A stretch of DNA of 13,845 nucleotides from an uncultured Prevotellaceae bacterium (lineage in GTDB: Bacteria > Bacteroidota > Bacteroidia > Bacteroidales > Bacteroidaceae): the NCBI GenBank assembly GCA_902477365.1, contig CABSGW010000042.1:1-13845 (forward strand), read 5' to 3'. Below are positions 1-6,538 of this stretch, in pieces. Numbering within the stretch: the first letter of the stretch is position 1; every line of letters starts with the position of its first letter. The translations under genes were made by a program, and so were the position numbers. A model generated the notes under the pieces. The model did not search any database and was not told the origin of the DNA. It was given only the letters and a program-made list of their open reading frames with translations.

Positions 1-81
1 GGTGAGTGGCTTAAACCAGCAGTTTGCTAAACTGCCGTGCGGGTGACCGTACCAGGAGTTCGAATCTCCTAGCTTCCGCCA
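1..81 (+). tRNA. tRNA-Ser(GCT), 5' end cut off by the window
   Basis: The anticodon arm has stem GCAGT (19-23) and ACTGC (31-35), with anticodon GCT at 26-28, which reads AGC and AGU serine codons. A long variable arm follows, as expected for class II tRNA-Ser. The T arm is AGGAG/CTCCT around TTCGAAT. The 3' acceptor strand AGCTTCC (71-77) is followed by discriminator G and an encoded CCA (79-81). The 5' acceptor strand and roughly the first nine bases lie before the window. Confidence 0.93.
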
Positions 82-87
82 CAAAAT

Positions 88-160
88 GGCGCTTTCGTCT
101 AGCGGCTAGGACACATGCCTCTCACGCATGTAACACGGGTTCGATTCCCGTAGGCGCTAC
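88..160 (+). tRNA. tRNA-Glu(CTC)
   Basis: Cloverleaf: acceptor 88-94 pairs with 152-158 (with two G-U pairs). The D arm is of the GTCTAGCGGCTAGGAC type. The anticodon stem is CATGC/GCATG (114-118, 126-130) with loop CTCTCAC, giving anticodon CTC at 121-123 for GAG codons. The T arm is ACGGG/CCCGT around TTCGATT. CCA is not encoded. It lies six bases after the serine tRNA, so the two are probably one transcript. Confidence 0.92.
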
Positions 161-163
161 TTT

Positions 164-199
164 AAAATGAGAAATGCTTAGGGTATTTCTCATTTTTTT
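164..199 (+). terminator. Intrinsic terminator after the tRNA pair
   Basis: A perfect 12-base inverted repeat, AAAATGAGAAAT (164-175) and ATTTCTCATTTT (185-196), has a nine-base loop and runs into a T tract ending at 199. It sits four bases after tRNA-Glu and separates the tRNA transcript from the glycan operon. Confidence 0.82.
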
Positions 200-238
200 G
201 TTGTATTTTCTCAAAATATGTATGTTCAACTTAATGGG

Positions 239-264
239 TTTGTCGCAAAGATTGCGTATCTTTG
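239..264 (+). promoter_or_regulatory. Bacteroidales-type promoter of the glycan operon
   Basis: TATCTTTG at 257-264 is a perfect match to the Bacteroidetes sigma-ABfr -7 consensus TAnnTTTG. A TTTG at 239-242 could act as the -33 element, but the 14-base spacing is shorter than usual, so that half is uncertain. The box ends 21 bases before the first ATG of the operon, which implies a short leader. Confidence 0.55.
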
Positions 265-285
265 TTGCAAAGCAATCTATAAAGA

Positions 286-714
286 ATGGAGTTGTCAGAA
301 GAAGCATTGCCGTTAGGCTGTAAGATAGTGTCATTGCCGACAGAGATAGATGATAGGGGATGTTTGTCGCATATGACATTAGAAAAATATATTCCGTTTC
401 ATGTTGAGCGTATTTTTTGGATTTATGGTGTTCCCGAAGGACGGATTCGCGGTGGACATGCCCATACGGAGTGTGCAGAGCTGATCATTCCGGTTTGTGG
501 TGCATTTACCATCTGTGTTGATGACGGGATAACACGGGCTACGGTACGTATGGACTCTCCTGCTCATGGTATCTTAATACCCATTGATATGTGGTGTCAG
601 CTTGAAGATTTTGATAAACATACAGTTTGCTTGGTAGTTGCCTCTCATCCGTATAATAAAGATGGTTATATCAATGATTACGAAACTTATATAAAGTACA
701 AACAATGCAAGTGA
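286..714 (+). CDS. FdtA/QdtA-family cupin: dTDP-4-oxo-6-deoxyhexose 3,4-ketoisomerase-like
   Basis: This 142-residue protein matches the small sugar-3,4-ketoisomerase cupins. Seen: an N-terminal DDRG (22-25), the cupin motif RGGHAH (55-60) carrying the two histidines conserved in FdtA, then DSPAHGILIP (90-99) and the C-terminal YNKDGYINDYETY stretch typical of this family. Family knowledge: FdtA and QdtA turn dTDP-4-oxo-6-deoxyglucose into the 3-oxo isomer, which a PLP aminotransferase then aminates at C3. Exactly such an aminotransferase lies two genes downstream, supporting that reading. The residues after HAH (TECAE) differ from the common K..EQ pattern, so the product sugar (Fuc3N or Qui3N type) cannot be assigned. 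First gene of the operon; cytoplasmic. Its stop lies ten bases inside the next gene. Confidence 0.85.
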   Translation: MELSEEALPLGCKIVSLPTEIDDRGCLSHMTLEKYIPFHVERIFWIYGVPEGRIRGGHAHTECAELIIPVCGAFTICVDDGITRATVRMDSPAHGILIPIDMWCQLEDFDKHTVCLVVASHPYNKDGYINDYETYIKYKQCK

Positions 715-1667
715 TTCCTTATGTCGAAAGTCTGTATGATTCTTGGAATGTAACTATTGATCAGTCAAAAAATGGTACATTTCTGTTTCATCGGGATTTC
801 ATGGATTATCATAAGGAGCGATTCGTAGATTGTTCGTTACTTTTTCAAGACAAAAAAACGGTTATAGCCGTTTTGCCGGCTTGTTGGGAGAGTAATACGA
901 AAACCGTATCTTCGCATGCAGGTTTAACGTATGGTGGGTTGATACTGCATCGGCAAATAACGGCTATGCAGGTTTGGGAATGTTTACAGTTGGCTGTGGC
1001 TTATTATAAGCAGAGGTATGGTGCTGTCTCTTTTATTTATAAATCAGTTCCGTATATTTATCATACCTATCCGGCACAAGAGGAACTTTATGCTTTGTAT
1101 AAGATCGGGGCTACATTGGCAGCTCGTTCTTTGTCTTCTACGATAGTATTGCCATCCTTATTGCCTATGCGCTCACTTCGTGTGCGAGGTGTAAAAAAGG
1201 CTTTGAAGGCGGGATGGATTGTTCGTAGGGTTTGTCCGGGAACAGATTCAATACAACCGTTGTGGAATATTTTAGAAAAAGAATTGAGGCTTCGTCACCA
1301 TACACACCCGGTTCACACCGCGGATGAGATGGAAACCTTATGGAGGCGTTTCCCTGAAAATATAGCCATTTATGTGGTGGAAGATGAACAGAGAAAACTG
1401 TATGGGGGAACTGTCTTATTTAAGTCTGCCAACGTTGTACATGTACAGTATATCACTTCTACGGAAGTAGGGCGGAATAACGGAGCGCTGGATTTGTTGT
1501 TTTGTACATTGATACAGGAAATGGACTGGAAAGTTCCTTATTTTGATTTTGGGATATCCACGGAACAAGGAGGGCAGATTTTGAATGAGGGCCTGTTATT
1601 TCAAAAAGAGGGTTTTGGCGCTCGTGGTGTATGTTATGATATCTACAAGGTTTGTCTGAATGAATAA
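705..1667 (+). CDS. FemAB/GNAT-like acyltransferase, probably acylating an amino sugar
   Basis: A 320-residue protein that resembles the GNAT/FemAB-like acyltransferases found in Bacteroidales next to FdtA-type cupins. Seen: the N-terminal NGTFLFHRDFMDYHKERF block (23-40), an aromatic-rich middle with YKSVPYIYH, and a C-terminal region ending in a DFGIS...GGQILNEGL...QKEGFGAR stretch typical of this group. The start ATG overlaps the cupin gene by ten bases. Inference: placed between a sugar isomerase and a sugar 3-aminotransferase, it probably adds an acyl group (acetyl or larger) to the new amine, the job done by FdtC/QdtC-type enzymes in known pathways. It is not a LbetaH-type FdtC, however, so the acyl donor is open. 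No signal peptide or membrane segment; cytoplasmic. Confidence 0.7.
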   Translation: MQVIPYVESLYDSWNVTIDQSKNGTFLFHRDFMDYHKERFVDCSLLFQDKKTVIAVLPACWESNTKTVSSHAGLTYGGLILHRQITAMQVWECLQLAVAYYKQRYGAVSFIYKSVPYIYHTYPAQEELYALYKIGATLAARSLSSTIVLPSLLPMRSLRVRGVKKALKAGWIVRRVCPGTDSIQPLWNILEKELRLRHHTHPVHTADEMETLWRRFPENIAIYVVEDEQRKLYGGTVLFKSANVVHVQYITSTEVGRNNGALDLLFCTLIQEMDWKVPYFDFGISTEQGGQILNEGLLFQKEGFGARGVCYDIYKVCLNE

Positions 1668-2790
1668 TACCAAATGCATTATGAAAGTGGATTTTTTGAA
1701 TTTGCTGCAGGTAAATGCTCCCTATCAGGAAGAAATCATGGATTCGATACAGCGTGTGGTGGAATCCGGTTGGTATTTGCGGGGCGAGGAGACGGCATTG
1801 TTTGAACAGGAGTTTGCTTTATATTGTGGAATGAATAATGCGGTTGGGGTGGGTAATGGTTTGGATGCTATTACGTTGATATTGATGGCTTGCAAAGAAC
1901 TTTATGGTTGGAATGATGAGGATGAGGTCTTGGTGCCCGCGCATACTTTTATAGCAACAGTTCAGGCGGTGATACGTGCCGGACTGAGACCGGTACTTTG
2001 TGAGGTTAGTGAACAGGATTATTTGATAGATGTCTCAAAAGTGGAATTGCGGGTTACTGGAACAACTCGTGCAATATTACCTGTTCATCTTTATGGCTTG
2101 GTGTGTGATATGCCGAAACTTGCCTCCATTGCGAAGCGGTTCAATTTAAAACTAATAGAAGATGCTGCGCAATCACATGGTGGTTGTGATTCAGAGGGTG
2201 GACATATAGGCAAATATAGTGAAGCAGTTGCTTATAGCTTTTATCCTGGGAAAAATCTAGGTGCGATGGGCGACGGCGGTGCTGTGGTAACGGATAAAAA
2301 AGACCTGGCACGTTGTGTCAGAATGTTGGCCAATTATGGATCGGAACAGAAGTACAAACATGAATATATCGGTTTGAATAGTCGGTTGGACGAAATACAG
2401 GCTGCCGTGTTGCGGGTAAAATTAAGGTATCTTGATAAGGATAATGAGCAGAGAAGAAAAGTAGCAACTTGTTACGCAAAAGGAATTCAAAACCCCTTAC
2501 TGAGGATTCCGTATGAAGGCAATACAAAACGAAGTGTTTTTCATATTTATCCAGTGTTGTGTGCCGAGCGGGATAAACTGGCAGACTTTCTGTGTGAGAA
2601 ATCCATTGGCACATTGGTGCATTACCCTATACCTCTCCATCAACAAAGTGCGTTAAGTGGTTGTTTTGTAGGGAATTTTCCTGTAACGGAGATGATTTGT
2701 TCGAGCGAATTGAGTTTGCCAATAAGTAATGTTATGGGTGAAGACGAAATAGCATATGTTATAGAATCAATCAACAACTTTAGAATATGA
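1660..2790 (+). CDS. DegT/DnrJ/EryC1/StrS-family sugar aminotransferase (FdtB-like)
   Basis: A 376-residue PLP-dependent aminotransferase of normal length for the family. Seen: the substrate and PLP loop GNGLDAI (65-71), the EDAAQSHGG motif (167-175) whose D168 binds the PLP ring nitrogen, and SFYPGKNLGAMGDGGA (193-208) with K198 as the Schiff-base lysine. The family aminates keto sugars on nucleotide carriers. With the 3,4-ketoisomerase upstream, the likely reaction is glutamate-dependent amination at C3 of dTDP-3-oxo-6-deoxyhexose. The given ATG overlaps the previous gene's stop by eight bases. An ATG at 1681 would start MKVDFLNL, closer to the usual N-terminus, and may be the true start. 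It overlaps the next gene by ATGA, suggesting translational coupling. Confidence 0.9.
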   Translation: MNNTKCIMKVDFLNLLQVNAPYQEEIMDSIQRVVESGWYLRGEETALFEQEFALYCGMNNAVGVGNGLDAITLILMACKELYGWNDEDEVLVPAHTFIATVQAVIRAGLRPVLCEVSEQDYLIDVSKVELRVTGTTRAILPVHLYGLVCDMPKLASIAKRFNLKLIEDAAQSHGGCDSEGGHIGKYSEAVAYSFYPGKNLGAMGDGGAVVTDKKDLARCVRMLANYGSEQKYKHEYIGLNSRLDEIQAAVLRVKLRYLDKDNEQRRKVATCYAKGIQNPLLRIPYEGNTKRSVFHIYPVLCAERDKLADFLCEKSIGTLVHYPIPLHQQSALSGCFVGNFPVTEMICSSELSLPISNVMGEDEIAYVIESINNFRI

Positions 2791-3596
2791 CGATAGATAT
2801 ATTGATATGTACCTTTAATAAGGGAATAGTACGTGTGGTTGATATTTTTCTACCTCCGACAGCGAATATTCGTTATATAGTTTCCTTCCAGTATACTGAT
2901 GAAAGGTTTTTGGCATTGATTCCTGATGTGATACAGACAAGGGAAGACGTGAAATTGTATAAATACAAGGGGAAGGGGTTATCGGCAAACCGAAACTTGG
3001 CTTTGGAGCAAGCTACGGCCGATTTGGTGTTGTATGCCGATGATGATGCTCATTTCACACCTGACAGTTTCTCGGATATAACGAAAGTCTTTGAAGAGAA
3101 TCCGTCGTTGGATGTTGCTCTTTTTCAAGCGTACAGTTATACCGGAAAACCGTTGAAGCAGTATGCTACGACAGAACTTGATTATACAAAGGGAGGGGGC
3201 TTTTTAGGTATTTCTGCTCTTGAAATAGTTGTGCGCCGGACAAGTGTACAGGGGAAAATACGTTTTGATGAACGTTTTGGATTGGGAACTCAATTCTTGA
3301 CATGTGGTGAGGAAGAAATCTGGATGGCCGATGCCCGTAGTGCAGGACTGGTAATGCGTTATTTTCCGAAAAAAATTGTAGAGACCTCGACCATGTTAAA
3401 AGGAAATCTTGTTTACGTGGATGCTGGTGTACAGCGTTCCAAGGGAGCCATACTCTATTACTCTTATGGCGCTAAGGCGTGGTGGTTAAGTTTTAGTTTT
3501 GCTTTGCAGTCTGCAATGAAGCGAATGTGCCATTTTTGGCCGATGTTCCGTAATATGCTTGAAGGTATTAACTATGTGCGTCGCACTTCCCGATAA
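2787..3596 (+). CDS. GT2-family glycosyltransferase, first of a tandem pair
   Basis: A 269-residue GT-A glycosyltransferase. Seen: an N-terminal DILICTFNKG strand-loop (4-13), GKGLSANRN (62-70), the metal- and nucleotide-sugar-binding D-D-D at 85-87 in YADDDAHF, and CGEEE (173-177), likely the catalytic-base region. No clear transmembrane anchor; the C-terminal third is aromatic and basic (WWLSFSF, KRMCHFW) and may touch the membrane. It should add one sugar to a lipid-linked glycan in the cytoplasm; donor and acceptor are not readable. The start overlaps the aminotransferase stop (ATGA). The next gene is a clear paralogue in the same register. The family call is firm; the specificity is unknown. 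Confidence 0.87.
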   Translation: MTIDILICTFNKGIVRVVDIFLPPTANIRYIVSFQYTDERFLALIPDVIQTREDVKLYKYKGKGLSANRNLALEQATADLVLYADDDAHFTPDSFSDITKVFEENPSLDVALFQAYSYTGKPLKQYATTELDYTKGGGFLGISALEIVVRRTSVQGKIRFDERFGLGTQFLTCGEEEIWMADARSAGLVMRYFPKKIVETSTMLKGNLVYVDAGVQRSKGAILYYSYGAKAWWLSFSFALQSAMKRMCHFWPMFRNMLEGINYVRRTSR

Positions 3597-3605
3597 CAAA
3601 GAGGT

Positions 3606-4412
3606 ATGAAACTTGATATCTTGATTTGTACTTATGGTAAAGGTGTTTGGCGTGTACCCTCAGTGTTATTGCCTGTGCGGCAGGATGTCAGGTATGTTGT
3701 TTCTTATCAATATGACGATGAGTTCCAGCAATCGGACATACCTTGTAGTTTGTTTGAGCGGAATGATGTAGAGATATACCCGATCAGAGGGAAAGGCTTA
3801 GCGGTAAACCGTAACCATGCCTTGAGTCAGATGAAAGGAGATATTGCCTTATTTGCTGATGATGATGTGCGTTATACGAATCGGCAAATAGATTGTATTT
3901 TCGACATATTTTCAGCACATAAAGAACTTGATATAGCCTGTTTTAGGGCTGAAGGACTGGATGGATCTTTCTTGCATCACTATGCTCATGAACCATTCTC
4001 CTATGAACAAAGGCCTTATGGCACTTTTTTTAGTTCTTGTGAGATCGTTGTTCGTAATTGTACTGATTTGCCCCGTTTCGATGTTCGTTTTGGGTTGGAA
4101 TCTCCTTTTTTGGCCTGTGGCGAGGAAGAGGTTTTTTTACACGAATCTTATTTGAAAGGACTTGTGATCCGCTTTTTTCCAATAACCATTGTGCGTACTC
4201 CTTCTGCAACGACCGGGCGAAGATTTGCTTGTGATAAGGCGGTGCAACGCTCTAAAGGGGCTGTACTCTATGTGTTGCATGGATTTTGGGGAGCCATGAT
4301 GCGTGTTGTAAAATATGCTTGTTGCCATGTTACGGAACATAGGTCGTCCGTGTTGGTGCAAATGGTCCGTGGTATTTGGTATATGGTCTGCTCAACACCT
4401 CAACGGAAATGA
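3606..4412 (+). CDS. GT2-family glycosyltransferase, second of a tandem pair
   Basis: A 268-residue paralogue of the preceding gene. The two align without gaps over at least the first 90 residues, with about 43 identities by hand count. The key sites fall at matching places: DILICTYGKG (4-13), GKGLAVNRN (62-70), D-D-D at 85-87 in FADDDVRY, and CGEEE (171-175). This points to local gene duplication followed by divergence of specificity. A QRSKGA motif near residue 220 is also shared. It lies nine bases after its paralogue, with AGAGG just before the ATG as a possible ribosome site. Its stop overlaps the next start as ATGA. Predicted cytoplasmic face of the inner membrane; the sugar added is unknown. 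Confidence 0.87.
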   Translation: MKLDILICTYGKGVWRVPSVLLPVRQDVRYVVSYQYDDEFQQSDIPCSLFERNDVEIYPIRGKGLAVNRNHALSQMKGDIALFADDDVRYTNRQIDCIFDIFSAHKELDIACFRAEGLDGSFLHHYAHEPFSYEQRPYGTFFSSCEIVVRNCTDLPRFDVRFGLESPFLACGEEEVFLHESYLKGLVIRFFPITIVRTPSATTGRRFACDKAVQRSKGAVLYVLHGFWGAMMRVVKYACCHVTEHRSSVLVQMVRGIWYMVCSTPQRK

Positions 4413-5350
4413 TGGATTTGTTTTCAATTATAGTCCCGGTTCATAATCGTGCTTATTGCTTGGAGCGTACTTTTATGTCAATTTACAATCAAGGTTATCG
4501 TCCGTTGGAACTAATTTTGGTTGATAATAATTCGTCGGATGGTTCATGGGAGATGTGTTGCGGGCTTCAGAAACACTTTTCATCTACAGATTTTCCTATT
4601 CAGGTACTGAGGGAAGACAAACAAGGAGTTTGTGCAGCCAGGAATTTAGGTGCAAAGTCGGCACATGGAGCGTACCTCTATTTTTTTGATTCAGATGACG
4701 AGATGTCTGTTGATTATTTACAACAGATGAACGACATTTTAAATAAAAATCCATTGTGTGACTGTGTGGCTGTTCGCACCGTGATGGTGTTCGAGAATGG
4801 TCGTTGTGTCCTGCGTAAGAGCACTTTTACAACGGAGGTTTCCGATCAGATTTTGACGGGGATGCTATCCACCCAGTCCATGCTTATGCGAAAGGGATTT
4901 TTCTTTAAAATAGGGATGTGGAATGAAGATCTACCTCGCTGGAATGATTGGGAATTAGGTGTTCGCTGTTTATTACATCGCCCGGTATTAGTGTGGAGCG
5001 ATAAATGCTACCATCGTATTTATCAACACGTCAACAGCATAACCGGAAAGGGGTTTGCGGCTGACGTGGAATTGTTGACCTTAGCCATAGATCACGTGGA
5101 AAGGCTGATAAAAGCTCCACAATGTGATAATGTTAGCCGTCAGCGAGCTATAAATGCGCTCTTAGCTCGTCGTATTCTTTTAGCTGCACTTTGCCATCGA
5201 GAGGGGGCATTAACAGACTCCAAACGTTTATATGCTGCATCTCTCAGAGGAAGCAATTCCTTTTTATTCAGACAATTCTTGCGTCTGCTGTATTGTTACC
5301 AATGTGCAGGAGGTATTGGTGGCTGGAAAATAGCACGTTTGTTTATTTAG
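4409..5350 (+). CDS. GT2-family glycosyltransferase
   Basis: A 313-residue GT-A glycosyltransferase, not close to the preceding tandem pair. Seen: FSIIVPVHNRAYCLERT at the N-terminus, LVDNNSSDGSW (38-47), the D-S-D-D metal site at 94-97, and WNDWELGVRCLL (178-189), where D180/E182 resemble the usual catalytic-base motif. The start chosen is the ATG at 4409 overlapping the previous stop (ATGA), because it gives the normal N-terminus MMDLFSIIVP. An upstream in-frame ATG at 4376 would add eleven residues from within the previous gene and is less likely. The C-terminal ~70 residues look helical and basic. The stop overlaps by eight bases the stop of a gene on the opposite strand. Confidence 0.87.
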   Translation: MMDLFSIIVPVHNRAYCLERTFMSIYNQGYRPLELILVDNNSSDGSWEMCCGLQKHFSSTDFPIQVLREDKQGVCAARNLGAKSAHGAYLYFFDSDDEMSVDYLQQMNDILNKNPLCDCVAVRTVMVFENGRCVLRKSTFTTEVSDQILTGMLSTQSMLMRKGFFFKIGMWNEDLPRWNDWELGVRCLLHRPVLVWSDKCYHRIYQHVNSITGKGFAADVELLTLAIDHVERLIKAPQCDNVSRQRAINALLARRILLAALCHREGALTDSKRLYAASLRGSNSFLFRQFLRLLYCYQCAGGIGGWKIARLFI

Positions 5351-6443
5351 CTTTGGAAATCCAGAAATCTACGTATTGTTGGGCAACTCGAATATGGTTG
5401 TGATGTTTTTGAACGTAATGATAACTTTCTTCAGATAGACGAGGAAGTTGGTCTTGTTCTAATACAAGTTTTTCAAGCTTGCGGAACACATCCTGTTGGT
5501 CGGGAATGACATTAATGATTGGATGGATTTCTTGTTCGTTCAACATCTCGTAGTTTTCAGGTTCTCCTCCTCCCACAACAATGATCCCCTTTGCCATAGC
5601 TTGCAAAGCATTCATCGCAGGTGTATATGAATAGAGTTGGTCAAGAATCACATCGCAGTTATCCATCAAATTACAATATTGTTTGTAAGGAACAGATTCC
5701 ACTTTGGTTAGTTGGCATTGTTCCGGATATTTTTCAATCAATTCTTTCAAAGCAGCCAACATAATGTCTGTGCCTTTGTATTCGTTGCGGGCTTTTTGGA
5801 TACCAATAAAGAAATTTATTTTAGGATTACGCCCTCGTGGAATGTAAGAATGCATTGAACAGTCTATCGGAAAAGGGATGTACTGTAGTTTGTCCTTAAA
5901 GTAAGGCATGTAGCTGGCATGGTACTCGTAAAGTCCTGAAATAATACCATCACAGTCGTGAGCAATGTATTGGTTTAATTTACCTTTTTCGCCTAAAAGC
6001 CAATCATTAATCCAAATGTTGTTCTCTTTGTAGTGTCGTATTTCTTTTCCTAGATTAAAATCACTATAACGAAATGTTTTGCAGTCAATTCCGGCTTTTA
6101 CCCAATAATGGTCCATACCGAATGCGCCCATGAATACGAGTTCGTTGTTCCTGCGTAGGTAATCATAAATAGGATAAAAGCGTTCAGCCTTTAGGGATAG
6201 GAACACAGGATTTATAAGTTGTACGACATCGTATCCGCGCAGTTTGGGCAATGTATAGGCCAGTTTCATCAGATAACGTATCGTTCCTAAACTTCCTTGT
6301 TTACGTTTTAAAGAGATATCTCGTTGGTAATTTTTCCAACTGTCACCATCTGAAACAACGGTAACTGTGTGCCCTAATTGGCGTAAACCGGTTGCTAATG
6401 TCCAGTGTACATTGCTATATTCGCCTAATAATAATATTTTCAT
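5343..6443 (-). CDS. GT-B fold (GT4-like) glycosyltransferase on the opposite strand
   Basis: A 366-residue GT-B glycosyltransferase. Seen: the N-terminal MKILLLGEYSNVHWTLATGL with a G-rich Rossmann loop, a C-terminal IQKARNEYKGTD segment (214-226) like the donor phosphate-binding R/K site of GT4 enzymes, and NALQAMAKGIIVVGGGEPENYE (278-299), equivalent to the E-x7-E donor-binding loop. The frame stays open 57 codons upstream, but that extension is unlike any glycosyltransferase and would cover the promoter region, so the ATG at 6443 is taken. A -7 box lies about 18 bases upstream. It is the only glycan gene on this strand, so it is expressed independently. Cytoplasmic; sugar specificity unknown. 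Confidence 0.83.
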   Translation of the reverse strand: MKILLLGEYSNVHWTLATGLRQLGHTVTVVSDGDSWKNYQRDISLKRKQGSLGTIRYLMKLAYTLPKLRGYDVVQLINPVFLSLKAERFYPIYDYLRRNNELVFMGAFGMDHYWVKAGIDCKTFRYSDFNLGKEIRHYKENNIWINDWLLGEKGKLNQYIAHDCDGIISGLYEYHASYMPYFKDKLQYIPFPIDCSMHSYIPRGRNPKINFFIGIQKARNEYKGTDIMLAALKELIEKYPEQCQLTKVESVPYKQYCNLMDNCDVILDQLYSYTPAMNALQAMAKGIIVVGGGEPENYEMLNEQEIHPIINVIPDQQDVFRKLEKLVLEQDQLPRLSEESYHYVQKHHNHIRVAQQYVDFWISKAK

Positions 6444-6461
6444 GTCAATGATATGATACTG

Positions 6462-6469
6462 CAAAGATA
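6462..6469 (-). promoter_or_regulatory. -7 box for the leftward glycosyltransferase gene
   Basis: On the minus strand this reads TATCTTTG, a perfect match to TAnnTTTG, ending 18 bases before the ATG at 6443. No good TTTG -33 element is seen at the expected distance. Confidence 0.5.
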
Positions 6470-6491
6470 CATGAAATAAGCGAATTTTATC

Positions 6492-6499
6492 TACCTTTG
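6492..6499 (+). promoter_or_regulatory. -7 box for the flippase/GT2 operon
   Basis: TACCTTTG matches TAnnTTTG perfectly and lies 39 bases before the flippase ATG. It is only 22 bases from the opposing -7 box, so the two promoters face away from each other and their polymerase footprints should overlap. No obvious TTTG -33 element. Confidence 0.5.
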
Positions 6500-6538
6500 T
6501 AAAGGTTGTAAGAATATGACTGGTTTTATAGTGAAAAT

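Noticed and set aside
122..379. 85-codon reading frame on the minus strand
   Set aside because: It runs antisense through tRNA-Glu, the terminator and the promoter, and its end is a translated tRNA, a common false call.
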